Shown: piece after piece, positions 24,369-35,980 of the stretch
How the letters are laid out: the number at the start of each line of letters is the position of its first letter
Position numbering within the stretch: the first letter of the stretch is position 1
Assembly (NCBI GenBank): GCA_001986395.2
Contig: MQVO02000027.1
Location: 334,587-398,586, forward strand
Length of the DNA: 64,000 bases
Direction: 5' to 3'
Source: Irpex lacteus
Taxonomy: Eukaryota; Basidiomycota; Agaricomycetes; Polyporales; Irpicaceae
The notes under the pieces: model-generated
Database searches by the model: none
What the model was told of the DNA's origin: nothing
The model's input: only the letters and a program-made list of their open reading frames with translations
Program-made: the position numbers and the translations under genes

Positions 24369-26821
24369 CTAAGCAGGAACATCGATCATGCGACATCCGG
24401 CATAGTGCCTCTCAAGGACAGTTCTGATGTCTTGCCGATGAGCAGATTGGACAATACTTTCGCCACAGACATAGCAAAAGTGGCTGTGAAACTCCGTTAG
24501 TCGGTATACAACATTTGGTACCGAGTGACTCACGTATTGCAGCCCGGTGCAATGCACTAGAGATGAAATTCCGATGAAACTTTAGTCAAGTCGCGTAGCG
24601 ACCTGCGTTATGAGCGTGCTCACCGTCATATGATTGCATCCCTCCGTCTTCGAGGTCGGTGTGCGACAGCCTAGGACAAAGTACGCGATAAGCCTTCCGT
24701 AAAGAGTATCCGAGCCCCGAGAGAGTACTTACCCGGGCAATTCTTCCAGCCTTGCTCGGTCATGAGGTGATTCAACTCTGAGGTCCCATCGCAAGAGTGC
24801 TTCGGGCCTGCAAAGTCAATTGATCTGGAACATGCCTTACACCAGGCGTGTGTACATCCCGGCAATGGGCAAGCAATAATTTCCTGAGCCTCATACTCGC
24901 TTTTGTCTACAAAAACGGCTTGCTGGCACCTGGAGAGGGTGTTTAGTGACAACGATACTGACGGTATCATGCTAGCGTACTTACTGCCGACAATGCAAGA
25001 GAACTGAGAAAGAGGCCATCTCAAGCTCGGTGAACACAGCGAATTCTTGCTCGTTTAAGCCGATTTGTGACGCCATGTCACCAGATATCACTGGCAGACG
25101 ACATCGCCCAGTCAGCTGGGCTCAATTGAGAAGCGAGCTGCTGTGCTTACCCCCAGGTTCACCGGTGCCACGCTCGACAGCGCACATTGGACACAGAATC
25201 GGGAACCGGTGTTCTGTAAGCTTCGACTGCAGATACTGAAGGAGACATGGCCTGGGTAATAGTTGATTCAACAACAGATGTATGCCAGAAGAGACCGGAA
25301 CATACCTGCAGAAACTATGCCCGCACGAACCAACTCGAGCCACAACGTCCTCTGGCAAAGACTCCATACAGATCCCACAGTCAAATGTCTTGGGTGTGAT
25401 GTCCATCAAATGTTGCATTTGCGAACGCAGTTGCCGGTCTTCTTCCTCAAAACGACGCTGAACTTGGAGTGCCATGAGATGGCTGTCGCCACCGTGTTCT
25501 TCCTCCTTCTGCCATTCGAGTTGGACTTGTGCAGCAAACAGTTCGTCATCAATATCGGGCCCGATGTGAGCCCGGAGAGGAAGTTTGCCTTTGGTAGACG
25601 GGCGTATCGTCAATGGTGGAGTTGAAGATGTGGATATGTAAGTGGCGTGGGGCGAAGGGCCCGGAGGCCAGTCAATGCTCGATTTTGATGGTCGGTCCAA
25701 GGGCGGAAACACGTATAAAGAGCCCAAAGCGGAACGACCGGAGGTCGCATGAGCAGATCCAGTGGAAGACGTTTTTTGACGCTGCTTGATTGTGTCAATC
25801 TTCCGTTTCATCCGCGAGTTCAGGTCCTCCAGATCCTCCACTCGTAACTCCAGCCTCGTGTTCTCTTGCATTAGGCTGTTCGAATCGGACTCGAGCGTCC
25901 TATTGACTTCGCGTAGTTCAGCGATTTCCGCCTTCAGTTTCAAGACTTCGAGACTGGCGTCAACAAGTATCCGCTCCGCATCTGGGGAAAGTGTAGGCCC
26001 ATCGGGTTTTGCCACGAAGGCATGGGCAGAGTATTGCGCTAGAAGTTGGGCCTGCCAATGAAGCGCGGGGTCGGCGAGGAGTTGAGGATCGTACTGCAAG
26101 AGGTCACTAAGATAGAACGCTGCAGCAGTCAAGGATCGATGGAAGATGAACGCAGCGCCATCTGGGTGCTTGCTTCGTGGGTGAGAGTCAAAAGTTACGT
26201 ATGTCGCCGTTGTGTCAGTTGCAGAGCCGGCAGCAATTTTCAAGACGCAGAGTATCTCGGGTGGACGGGTGATGATTAGGGCAGCAGAAGAGGTAGTCGA
26301 TTGGTCCAATCGTCTGTCGGGGGATATCAGCGAATCACTCAATACCTTCGGGGACCATTTGGACTAACCTAAGTAATCTTTCGAACTGAGGAAGGCCGGG
26401 TTGATTATAGTCGGTCCACTGCAAGGCCAAAGACGCCTTGAACAAGGGAGCCGCGCATATTTCTTCGACGTCGAGATGAGCAGAACTGGACCACTGTAAG
26501 CAGATCTGTAGAATATTCTGATTTTGGCGTTGTCACGGTTGGAGAGTCAGTACCTAGACTTCAACTTCTTGAAGTTTGAACGACCGCGGTGCGCACCTCG
26601 CATGCCTCCCTGCGCATCAAGTCCTGTAAAAAGGCTATCTGCTCATAAGATCCCGTTTGGTCTCCTCGTAGGACTACTCTTGCGCAGTTTAGCGCAACCA
26701 ACCCGCACGCGGATGTTCCTCCTGCACTATATTGGCTCCTGCCGGCATGAGTCGCCACATAGTCGCGTTCGCCGCGGGCGACCTGTCGAGCTACTTTATC
26801 TAAATCTCCAGAGATAAACAT
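24369..26821 (-). CDS. RBR-type E3 ubiquitin ligase
   Basis: A spliced gene, ATG at 26821 and stop at 24369-24371, roughly 700 residues. Domains in order: an N-terminal region with GGTSACGLVALNCAR and a second block through ADPALHW; a coiled coil (EVLKLKAEIAELREVNRTLESD...); RING1 (CGICMESLPEDVV...CGHSFCRPC...CPMC); an in-between RING (CQQAVF...CPLPGCTHAWCKAC); and RING2 (CRTPTSKTEGCNHMTC...CNTHFCYVCGE). The Cys of EGCNHM is the expected thioester-forming residue, so the ligase should be active. The 3' end converges on the GTPase-vWA gene, 369 bp away. The substrate is unknown. Confidence 0.88.
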
Positions 26822-27859
26822 TCTGTGTACTTGATACAGCTAGGAGTAGGACATTCAAGTTGAACGGGCTGAATGTGTAGCGATGAGTCTATGAGTGCTT
26901 CAGATTGAGGGCTTGAGGGTCTGAGTCGGGGCAGTAAACATGCTCGAGCATACGCGTACGGAGTGCTGCGGATTCCAATGCATGATCCCAAACTTAATGT
27001 CTGCATTTGAGAAGGAGATGGCCAGCTCAGGTTCTGGACAGCCGCGCTCAGAACCGTTATGGACGTCGTGACCGTTACGCGTAATCATTTTCAAAGCGCT
27101 CCCGTTACTTACATTCACGTCGCGTCCGAGTCCACTCCGAGTCACCTTAGTCACGCTGGTCACACACCTGGTCACAGTCCAGTTGACAGCGATTTTTATT
27201 CCTCACAGCGCAGAGAGAGAGTATATAGACCTTTTATGTCATGAAGAACACTATATTGTCCCTTGCTGACCACGTCTCACACACTGAAGTATGGCACAGC
27301 GATCCTCAGATATCCTCGATATCGGGTAGCGGCAGAGCGCTTACTGAGCCTGAGGCCTTAGGCCTTAGATCTTAGACCTCACCATTGTAGTAGCGTCGTG
27401 ACTACGGGACGACGACCGGACTACGCCCACGCTCTCTTTCTTGAGTGAAACAAGGCTATGACCCAAGGATTAGATACCAGAAGAGTAAATATGTGAGAGT
27501 TGTGAGATATTCTGCTTGAAACGCGGAGTTCCAAACTGGTCGAGATATCAAATTCAAGCACGAACAAATAGATATCGATCAGGCGCCCGCTCTTACCACG
27601 ACCGACCTACTAAGTACTTATATGCACAGCTACTTTGTTACCAACGATACCCAATCATCATATCATATATTCCTACAATTTGTGCCTTCCTTGATCAACA
27701 GTTACTCAACTTCAGCCACAAAGATCAAAATACACTGATATCGCAACAGGGTAGCACGTTTTGTCTAGCATGCTTGAAATGCCCTGGCCTGGGATCGTCA
27801 ATAATATGGTAGTCTATGCAATACCTTAGGCTCACGCCAATTGATGTTAAGATACACTT
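26822..27859. other. Intergenic region with GATATC-rich patch
   Basis: No gene recognised. It carries the promoter of the RBR gene at its left. Around 27305-27325 there is a cluster of ATCCTC/GATATC motifs resembling the ends of the 39.7-49.0 kb transposon. Confidence 0.4.
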
Positions 27860-29098
27860 CTATATGTACCTCGAAAGCAATTCTACGAATTTAGCCGGCT
27901 CCTCGTAGTGATACTAGAAAACAAAACGAGGATGAGACATAAGCTGCGCTACAAAGGATGGATTTGCTTACAAAGTGATTAACACCATTGATGCGAACCA
28001 TCTCAACGCTCCTGCCTGTTATCCCAAGGCTCCTAGGGCTTTCCAGCATATCACTCATAACCTTCCCACTAAGACTACATGGCCAAATGGTCATGTCCGG
28101 CCACAGAGCCACTATGCGCAAGTGACTCCAATGCCCCTTCGTGTCAAATAAAGCTCGACGCAAGCTTTCGCCGTAGACCTCTGCGTTAAACGCCATAGCA
28201 ACGCCCACGCGCGGCAATATTTCAGGAGAGGTTAGAGTGCCCATCTCGCTCTTCGACAGTCGAAGGCTCGTTGGAAGATAGCGTTTCTCTCCCGTGGCAC
28301 TGTGCATGTCATAGCGGTGGATCAACGCCTCCGTAGTGATACTTTCGGGAGTTTGTAGCGGATTCCAGTAGGTAGCAGCCCAATCAATGAACTCTCGGGC
28401 CTTATTCTCGAGTGGAACCTTGGGATCGTCGACAGGAGTTATCGCCCCTGGAGGGTATGGAATACCGAGAACCATGCTGGGAGGATCTTAAGAAAATGGG
28501 AAGTTTAGGTGATATTGAATGCGATTCGTTAGTTGTCGGCTTACCGTAGATAATGACTGTTCTCATGTGCCGTTCAAGGGTTGAATACACTTGTTCGTCT
28601 AGTCGTGAAATATTGGCCAAGAAGGACAATAGTGGCCCATTGCCCTGAGACCAAGCGAGGAAGGAGACTCCACCGACTTCTGCGCCGTTGATGTACTTCG
28701 GGGCTGGGAGGTCCTCTGCCTCGATGAACCGAGTCATGAACCGAGCCAGCTCAATAGCTTGGTCTCGAAGGGCCGTTGCTTGTCTATCAGAATTCATGGA
28801 CCATACGTTCGCGATCTCACGGTCGTTCAACAGAGAGGAACCCGGGTACTCCCTCTGGTTAATAGCAACGATGCGGATGTTGCGAGACAAAGCGTAGGGG
28901 ATCAATGGACGGAATGTAGCTGGGCAGACTCTCTTTTAAGCACAATACGGGAGCCTGGACAATAGTTAACAACTCACCCCCATGATATATAAATCCATGC
29001 AGGACGAATAATGTGAGATAATATGGGGCGTCACCGGGAGCTCCAGAGTCCTCATAATAAAGGACGGCGCCATCGTCGTTGACCGGAATAGTGGGCAT
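27860..29098 (-). CDS. Alpha/beta-hydrolase
   Basis: A four-exon gene starting MPTIPVNDDGAVLYYEDSG at 29098, with the stop at 27860-27862; about 335 residues. Seen: LTLFVLHGFIYHGA, whose HG supplies the oxyanion hole; INQREYPGSS; the nucleophile elbow LAWSQGN (Ser, with Ala in place of the first Gly of GXSXG); a possible acid in VALWPDMTIW; and the catalytic His in GVNHFYHYEEP, which is created only by splicing out the last intron. It has no signal peptide, so it is probably cytosolic. The substrate cannot be told; fungal relatives are generic serine hydrolases/esterases. Confidence 0.85.
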
Positions 29099-30483
29099 GA
29101 TCACCGAAAGGCTGAAAACGAGAGGAGAAGTCAATGTCGATAGTTGTAAGGAGGAGGAGGTATTTTTATACCGCCACGGCCCCACCGTGATGATGTTTCT
29201 ACGGATGCCCACTGTTAGATGTGCGACAGGGGTGTACTACTTTCACTTTGAAACAACATACGACTATGGGAACATTGTATGATTGTGCCTTTCCAGAGTA
29301 AGATTTGCAACGGTTTGCTGGGTGCCGGTGTGCGCATTGATACAACGTTCAACTCTGCAGCGACCAGCAGCAGCTGCGGGCGCTGCCAGTGGCCTATCTG
29401 ATATCCGCGTAAGTCGGTTGACAACGAGCGTGCTCGTAGTATCAGGACCTACTGCTGACCATGATTGAGTTCGGCAATGTTCTTCAGGTAAGGGAAGGTT
29501 TTCCGGTCAACGATGCAAACTTCGGGCAGCAGTGACGTTTCATGTGCTTCGTTGACGGCGCTGTGTCACTCAGAGCGCGTATAAGTTACGCAGCAGTACG
29601 GTGATAGGACCTTGCGGATTCTAGGTGACAGAAGGCACCGATCCAGTAATGAGTATCGCCGTCGACGGTCATTCTGAAGCAGGTCTCTGCGCGTACGAAA
29701 CAACGGAAGGCAAGCTTCATGCACGATGCGAGAGCCATTTATGGCAATCTGTGTCGCCGGTTTGAATTAGACGCGATATGCAGGGCCAGACATATGTTCT
29801 CTTACGTAGTATTGACTTTGAATCTCGGTTTTGACTGGACAGCTGAACGTGTATTTTACATTGGGCCAATTTGACATCATGAGGTGGTACTGAATCGTTT
29901 CGCATTGACATGCACCGGCTTGCAGTACATTTCGGCTCTTGTTTTTGTCAGCCTGAGTGGCTACAATCGATGCAGAGATTGTGAGAGAAAGTCTCACTTT
30001 GAGGGCAGGAGATACGGCTAACGTGGTAGTGTGTCGCAGGCTAACTCCTGAGACAGCAGACCCCTTGCGTCATCAAATACGTCGCAATTTGGCCAAAGTC
30101 TTCAAATAAAACACATCAATCATATGCAATGAAAAGATCCGAACAGATAACGCACAGTATTACAACACGGCTGTTCCTTTCTACTGCCGGTGCATCAAGA
30201 GTGTTGCGCTCGATGAAAGGCCTGCGACCGCTAGGACACGGCTTCACAGAACTTACAGTTGTCCTGATTCTAGATTGTGCGAAAACTACGCCATTCCGGT
30301 ATGACAGTGGCTATTTCATGACGATAAATGCAACCCTGCAACCTAGTTACGATATTATATTACACTTTCTATGACGCGAACGATACAGTCAGTTAGGCTA
30401 GAGTATCTCGTAAAAACATAACCTACCAATGATGATCTAATCGTAGCTGTATACATCCACAGTACTGTCAAATTCCTGATTCA
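29099..30483. other. Intergenic region without a recognised gene
   Basis: About 1.4 kb upstream of the hydrolase and downstream of the prefoldin gene. Only short unrelated ORFs are present; I see no domain or repeat. Confidence 0.45.
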
Positions 30484-31039
30484 TTATGTCGATGGAGCAG
30501 GTCGTATGTGGTAATCTCGCTTGAAAGACTCGAAATCAGTCTCCTTGGTTTTGTACTGTTCCGCCAGAGTCGAGATAACTTGTTGTATCTAGGCACAGGT
30601 CAAACCGGTCAGGGATGCATCGTTACATGAGCATGGTACTCACCCCACTACGATTTGTCTCTAGCGCAGGAACCACGTCTTTGACTGTCCTCTCTACCAA
30701 AACTCCTCCTACGAGTCGGAAACATTTGCGTTCAGGCTCCTCCGCCAACGCCTCGTTTAAAGTTGCGAGTACCAAGCTTGATCCGGATTTGTGTCAATTG
30801 AGTATCGCCAAATATCAAAGATGGGGAACCGACGTGTGTTCCTCTGCTTCTTGCTCGAGTTCACCAATCTTGCTGGCTAGTTGTTGAAGGTCGTTTTGGA
30901 ACCGAGCGTAGTTCTGTTGGATATCTGACTGCGTGTTTGTTTATCGACAAATTAATTAAATGCAACGTAGCATATACTCACCTTGCTGCGAGAGCTGAGG
31001 CAGCTTCGCCTGAGGCTTTTTGGCGGCGGTGGTGGACAT
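30484..31039 (-). CDS. PFD2: Prefoldin subunit 2
   Basis: Four exons (31039-30982, 30924-30834, 30776-30644, 30588-30484) add up exactly to 128 residues, the usual size for beta-type prefoldin. The protein has two coiled-coil helices (IQQNYARFQNDLQQLASKI and IQQVISTLAEQYKTKETDFE). They flank the conserved beta hairpin with ERKCFRLVGGVLVERTVKDV, the hallmark of subunit 2 (Gim4). It is one of six subunits of the cytosolic chaperone that delivers unfolded actin and tubulin to CCT. It is divergent from the complex I gene to its right. Confidence 0.93.
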
Positions 31040-31240
31040 GATCAAGAGGAGATTGGGTGCTAGGGTTAGGGCTTAGTGCATTATCACTTCTGTCGCTCTG
31101 ATTGGCTGTCGCAATATTCCGGCATTGTCCGCCAAGCGAGCGTGGAGAGGTTCACCGCTGGTCCGTCGTCGTCCATCACAGTATATACGCACCGTTTCTC
31201 GCGTCGTCCGTGTCCTCAACACTCCTTTAGCACAACGGCC
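31040..31240. promoter_or_regulatory. Shared divergent promoter region
   Basis: Only 201 bp separate the start codons of the prefoldin and NDUFS8 genes, so the promoters overlap. It contains CCTAACCCTAGC-like and pyrimidine-rich tracts but no clear TATA box. Confidence 0.5.
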
Positions 31241-32421
31241 ATGGCGTTCCTCAAGGCCTCTCTCGTCGGCGTAGCCTCCGCCAGATTCGCCGCGGCGAGG
31301 TTGGCTACTCGTAACGCACCTTCCTCAGTGCTAATTGCCCGTCGTCTTCTCTCTTCCTCCTCTTCCTCACGGGCTCAGCCCGTCGACCCATTACGCTCGC
31401 AGACTAAGGACTACCTCCCAGATATTCCTGTCCCCAGGTCACCGCCTCTAGATGCAACATTCCCTGGAGAGGGTAAAGACCCGTATCATGGCGGACCAAG
31501 TGCCATCGAGAAAGCAGTCCACCTGTTCTTCTTTACTGAAATCATACGAGGTTCGTATACTCTGCCTTCCTTAGGGCATCTATTCATGTCTCATCGACCT
31601 TTTCGGCGCAATTACAATTACTATAGGAATGTGGATTGTCTTGGAACAGTTCTTCCGACCACCCTATACCATTATGTACCCATTCGAGAAAGGCCCTCTT
31701 TCCCCTAGATTCCGAGGCGAGCATGCTCTCCGGAGATACCCCAGCGGCGAAGAACGTTGTATCGGTGAGTCCTATGGTATTTTGCTAGCAGACGTGGTCC
31801 TAGCCGCTGACATATGACTCTAGCGTGCAAGCTCTGTGAAGCCATTTGCCCAGCTCAAGCAATTACCATCGAAAGTGAGGCTCGTGTAGACGGATCCAGA
31901 AGAACAACTCGCTATGGTTCATACTTTCATATCCATTATGTTATTCGGTGCGCTGATGATCCGGATGAACCAACTCTGCTTTTGCAGATATCGACATGAC
32001 GAAGTGCATCTACTGTGGCTTCTGTCAGGAGGCCTGCCCCGTGGACGCGATTGTTGAGAGTGAGTGCTTCGAATCTCGATTCCTACATTGTCGGAAGCTT
32101 GTTATCCACCACCCTGAATCCTTCCCCCTCATCCGATATCCCACCTTATCGTCGGACTCGAGCTGACAATCTTGTCCTATCTGCAAACAGCCCAAAACCA
32201 GGAGTTCTCAACGGAGACGCGCGAAGAGTTGCTCTACAACAAGGAAAAATTGCTCGCGAACGGTGATAGAGCTGAGGCCGAAATCGCTGCTAACCTTCTC
32301 GGTAAGTGCTATACACGACTTGCCCACACGTCCTACTTTCCAGCTCCTCGACAATCTGTCACCTAAGATGTTCAATACTGATGCTATTTCTCTCCTTGTA
32401 GCGGATCACGTATACCGGTGA
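31241..32421 (+). CDS. NDUFS8: NADH:ubiquinone oxidoreductase 23-kDa subunit (TYKY)
   Basis: A six-exon nuclear gene for a mitochondrial complex I subunit. The N-terminus ([20 protein letters not shown], then [13 protein letters not shown]) is an Arg/Ser-rich import presequence. The core has two 4Fe-4S motifs, CKLCEAICP and [12 protein letters not shown], each split from neighbouring exons by a short intron. Between and around them are [42 protein letters not shown] and the C-terminal ADHVYR, all typical of the family. The clusters (N6a, N6b) pass electrons towards ubiquinone. The protein is complete. Confidence 0.96.
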
Positions 32422-34092
32422 TGGCTCTGAACTGTAAGGCAGACAGTAGCAGTCAGCCAGATTCAGATCATTCGCTAGCAATGTATTGCCTGGGTAGAAT
32501 CAATGCAGCGGCATAAGCTTTCCGAGGGAGTGTCCCTTTTCTGACCTAATGCTTGTCTGTTACTTAGCTATTTCAGCACTCGAAGCTTAGCTCAACAACC
32601 TCGTTTCTACGTTCATGATGCCATCTCTCTGGAAGCCCTTTGTGGTGCATGGCCTATCCACAAGTAAGAGGACGACATCCTATGTTTCGATATCCCATGT
32701 TTCGATAATCCCGTCGTTCTACCGACGCAGGTTGGTATCCTCGTGTTCTACGTGATTGAAAGAGGGCCATCAGCATCAAAGACTGCAAACCTGGCTGGGG
32801 AACGGAGACCTAATCCTGTTTTCAATTAAGCCAAGTAAGTACTAGTGCTCGTGTCGATACAGATTGCCTCTATGGACAATCGATGGGACTGGGAACATAG
32901 CCTCGGAACACGTTTGCCTTCGACGGACTGCTCTGCTTAGGTGCTGGAAAGGAATTCAGCCGCCCATTCCCATGGCTGAGTGCGAATACTACTCTTGGCT
33001 TTCCGCGCCGCTCTAATATGCTCGACGCAGACATTCTGATGGCCGGCAATGAGCAGCTCTCTCTGGATATGACGCAGCTACCGCGAGGCAAATTGTCAAG
33101 GTTCTTTGTTGCGCTGTTGCTTTGCCTCGTGTTCGTACATCTGTATCAGTAGCATTGCCTACAGCCCGCCTCGAGGCTATCGAACGTCGAACCAACTTTC
33201 TTACTACTTAGCGCTCATGTCGACAAATTTCGGAGATGGATATTGTAGAAGGTGAGCAATATTTCGGCATGGAATGAGCATTGACTGACAGATGTTTTTG
33301 TCAGATTTCAATAAGTTCGAATTGTTAGGGATAATTTGTCACGCCGTAAGCGTTACAAGGGAACTGCGCTTCACAATCGATTCCGCAAACCTCCAGTATC
33401 GTTCTCAGATAACTTCTGGCGCGCTGGAATCACACGTCAGATCACACAGCTGTCTTTCGTATCGTGTTCTGTTATCGCATCCGCCTTAACTCTGGCCGTA
33501 CGCTCAAAGTTCTGCTTTAACATTGTGTACACTGACTAATCGAGGAGAACAGAACGTTCCATCGCAAGGTGGTAAACGGTATTCCGTAACAAATGTCGCA
33601 TTGTCACAATACCTTCCCATACCTCGGTCCGCGAGATGCTATCGCCTTTCCAGTGAGCACGTTCTCGAAACTTGCTGGCCATCTCAACTCTCATCTCCCC
33701 CACTTCATTCGCGGCCGCAAGCCCCTATCACACGGAAACCCAGCGCCCATATTCGTGTCCAACTTCCCCGTCATACCATTGTTGTGGTCATCCTTGTCTA
33801 TCCTCGGCCAAGTATGGTACAGCAATATCGTATCGGACACGAACTGCTGACAGACTGGGATCATCGTGTATTCAACTGTCGATTGTGCCGTTCGCCACCG
33901 TCAAACTTTGCTCGTGCGTTCGATGAACACAAGATCATTCAAATACTGGATACGGCGGCTTAGCTGGCCTCTGACTCCCAAAGAGATCGAGCGTATTGTA
34001 AAGTGATTCCGCTCCGCGGATACATTAGAAGATGGGCGGCTGACTTCGTTGGACGCGCTTCGGGCGCTCACTGACCATAATGGTCGACGCGT
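32422..34092. other. Intergenic region with little recognisable content
   Basis: About 1.67 kb. Apart from the small membrane-tail ORF at 33018-33152, it contains only short, mutually overlapping ORFs with no family resemblance. It may include decayed repeats or non-coding transcripts. Confidence 0.4.
33018..33152 (+). CDS. Possible small tail-anchored protein or 3' exon
   Basis: A 44-codon ORF ending in a hydrophobic segment (FFVALLLCLVFVHLY) just before the stop, preceded by basic residues (PRGKLSR). This is the layout of a tail-anchored membrane protein. The frame stays open upstream to about 32900, where an AG splice acceptor follows, so it may be the last exon of a larger gene. No family recognised; it could be chance. 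Confidence 0.3.
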   Translation: MLDADILMAGNEQLSLDMTQLPRGKLSRFFVALLLCLVFVHLYQ

Positions 34093-35137
34093 ATGATGGC
34101 ATCCGAGTCCGACATTGGTGTGCAGTCTGTACATGCTATGCGGGCAGTACGTTTATGGTCTGTCGGGCACGATCAAAATGATGCCGCCAGCTTTATATGA
34201 AGGCTGTCGTGGCTGGTATGTGGTCCAAACCTCCTTCCTACTCGCACTCTCCGAGAATAAGTATGAACATCTTCTCAATAATCAACCCACAGGATTTCGG
34301 CGGCCCAGCTCAGTTTGAGAACAAAAGTCAGTCCGAGATTTAGTAAGTAGCAGTCTGTTTTCATTGGAAGAGCGATGCGGCCCTTCTAACGGATTATGTT
34401 TCCTTACGCGCAGTCGCGAAGCTGTGCTATCCGGCAGCTCTACACCTCACCTGAGCGCTCGGACACGTCATCCTCTGGCATTCGAATCTTCAGTTATCGC
34501 TAGCAGTGACATGCCTCGTCGAAAGGCCGTTGTAGCGCGCTCGAAGGCCAAGGTCAATGGTACGAACAAGCGCAAGGGGGTCAATAGTACACGTACGGCC
34601 AAAGTAGCAGGATCCGATCGCAATATACTCGTCGCCTCTCTCAAGGCGGTGCCACCGAAACGCAGCCGAGCCTCTCGGACAAGCACCCCAGCTCGCAACG
34701 GCAGGTCCTCTAGACATGGTCGTAGTGTCCCACAACTGCGGCCTACATCCTCATACGAGCTAGTCAGCAACGCACGCGCAGCTGCCCATTCGAGTTCGCA
34801 CCGGTTCAATCGACATGTGTCCATCATGGATGTTGTGCTCGATGCGCAAGGACCAAATAGGCGTTTGGACATTGAAGATTTGCGGGATGCTATCGAGGAG
34901 TGCCACAGAGTCGCGTTGTCTATCCCGGCGTCTGATGAAGACGAGCTGCTTGCAAATATGTTTGTTCCAGGTAGATACGAGGCGCGTCAAGCCTTTTTGG
35001 CCGAGGACGTGCAAGATCTGGCCGAAGACTTCACCCCGAAAGAGATCTATCAAGTGTCGGCGGAGCGATCCACGGCCACATGGGAGCCGTCCTTGGATTC
35101 TGAGTCAAGCGACGACAACCTCAGCGTAGAGTCATGA
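34093..35137 (+). CDS. Hypothetical protein with a basic central region
   Basis: Three exons (34093-34146, 34293-34342, 34414-35137) splice into one open frame of about 275 residues beginning MMASESDIGVQSVHAMRA. Residues from about 65 on are strongly basic (RRKAVVARSKAKVNGTNKRKG and several RS/RT clusters), suggesting nuclear import or nucleic-acid binding. The C-terminal third is acidic (ASDEDELLANMF, SSDDNLSVES). I recognise no domain. Confidence 0.65.
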
Positions 35138-35980
35138 TCTATCTCGGTTTCTATCCATATCAATCCCAGCCACACTATTCGCATGCCACGGTGCATTGTA
35201 ATCACTGCTGCTTCCTGTAATGTTAATAATGTCATCTATCTGTGAGATTAGAGTTCACTCACATTTCCACACACACTATATATGGCATCTGTCGCTTTGG
35301 GCAGTCTGACTCGAGATCTTACGAAATGAATCTTCAAAGCCAAAACCATCTGTCGCCCTTGCTGCCCGACGCGGGCATGGCTGCGCATGATACTATGACA
35401 GTCTGCGCTTCGTATTTCGTATCATCCCGCATGCCAGACACGTTCTCAGGAATATCGTATGGCGATCAGATATCCTCATGACTTCGAGAATGAAACAAAT
35501 ACATGACACCGCCGCTCGTTATAAGTATATGCTTCTCTATAGGTGTTCATTCTTCGCGGTTTGGCGAGATCCCTAATATAAAGATCGTTAACAGAGGGCC
35601 ATCGCACGAAGTATCGTCATTTAGCAAAACAGCGAATCAGTGGGTAAACCCAAGTGTTGAAGCAAGATATTCATTACGTGGTCGCTGCGGATTACCATAT
35701 CACAGACTGAGCGGGTATCGAGGTCAATTTCAAGAATACGTAGAACAAATAACAAAGCTACCAGATAATTCCGCTCGGCTACCAACCCAGTTGGAATGAC
35801 AGATAGCCATGTCATATAGCATCGTCAAAATCATATCTAAAAAGATCAGAGGTAAAGCAAGACGGAAACATCTGCGCAGGGCTGTAATACAGAGAAGAGG
35901 TACAACATGGGATACGACACACCGCGGCGAGAATTTCGAAACTGAATGTCATATTCTCTCGCCTCTTCCCACCCCTATAC
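35138..35980. other. Convergent intergenic region
   Basis: Lies between the 3' ends of the unknown basic protein gene and the INO80F-like gene. Two ORFs under 100 codons overlap on opposite strands near 35500-35815; neither resembles a known protein. Confidence 0.45.
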
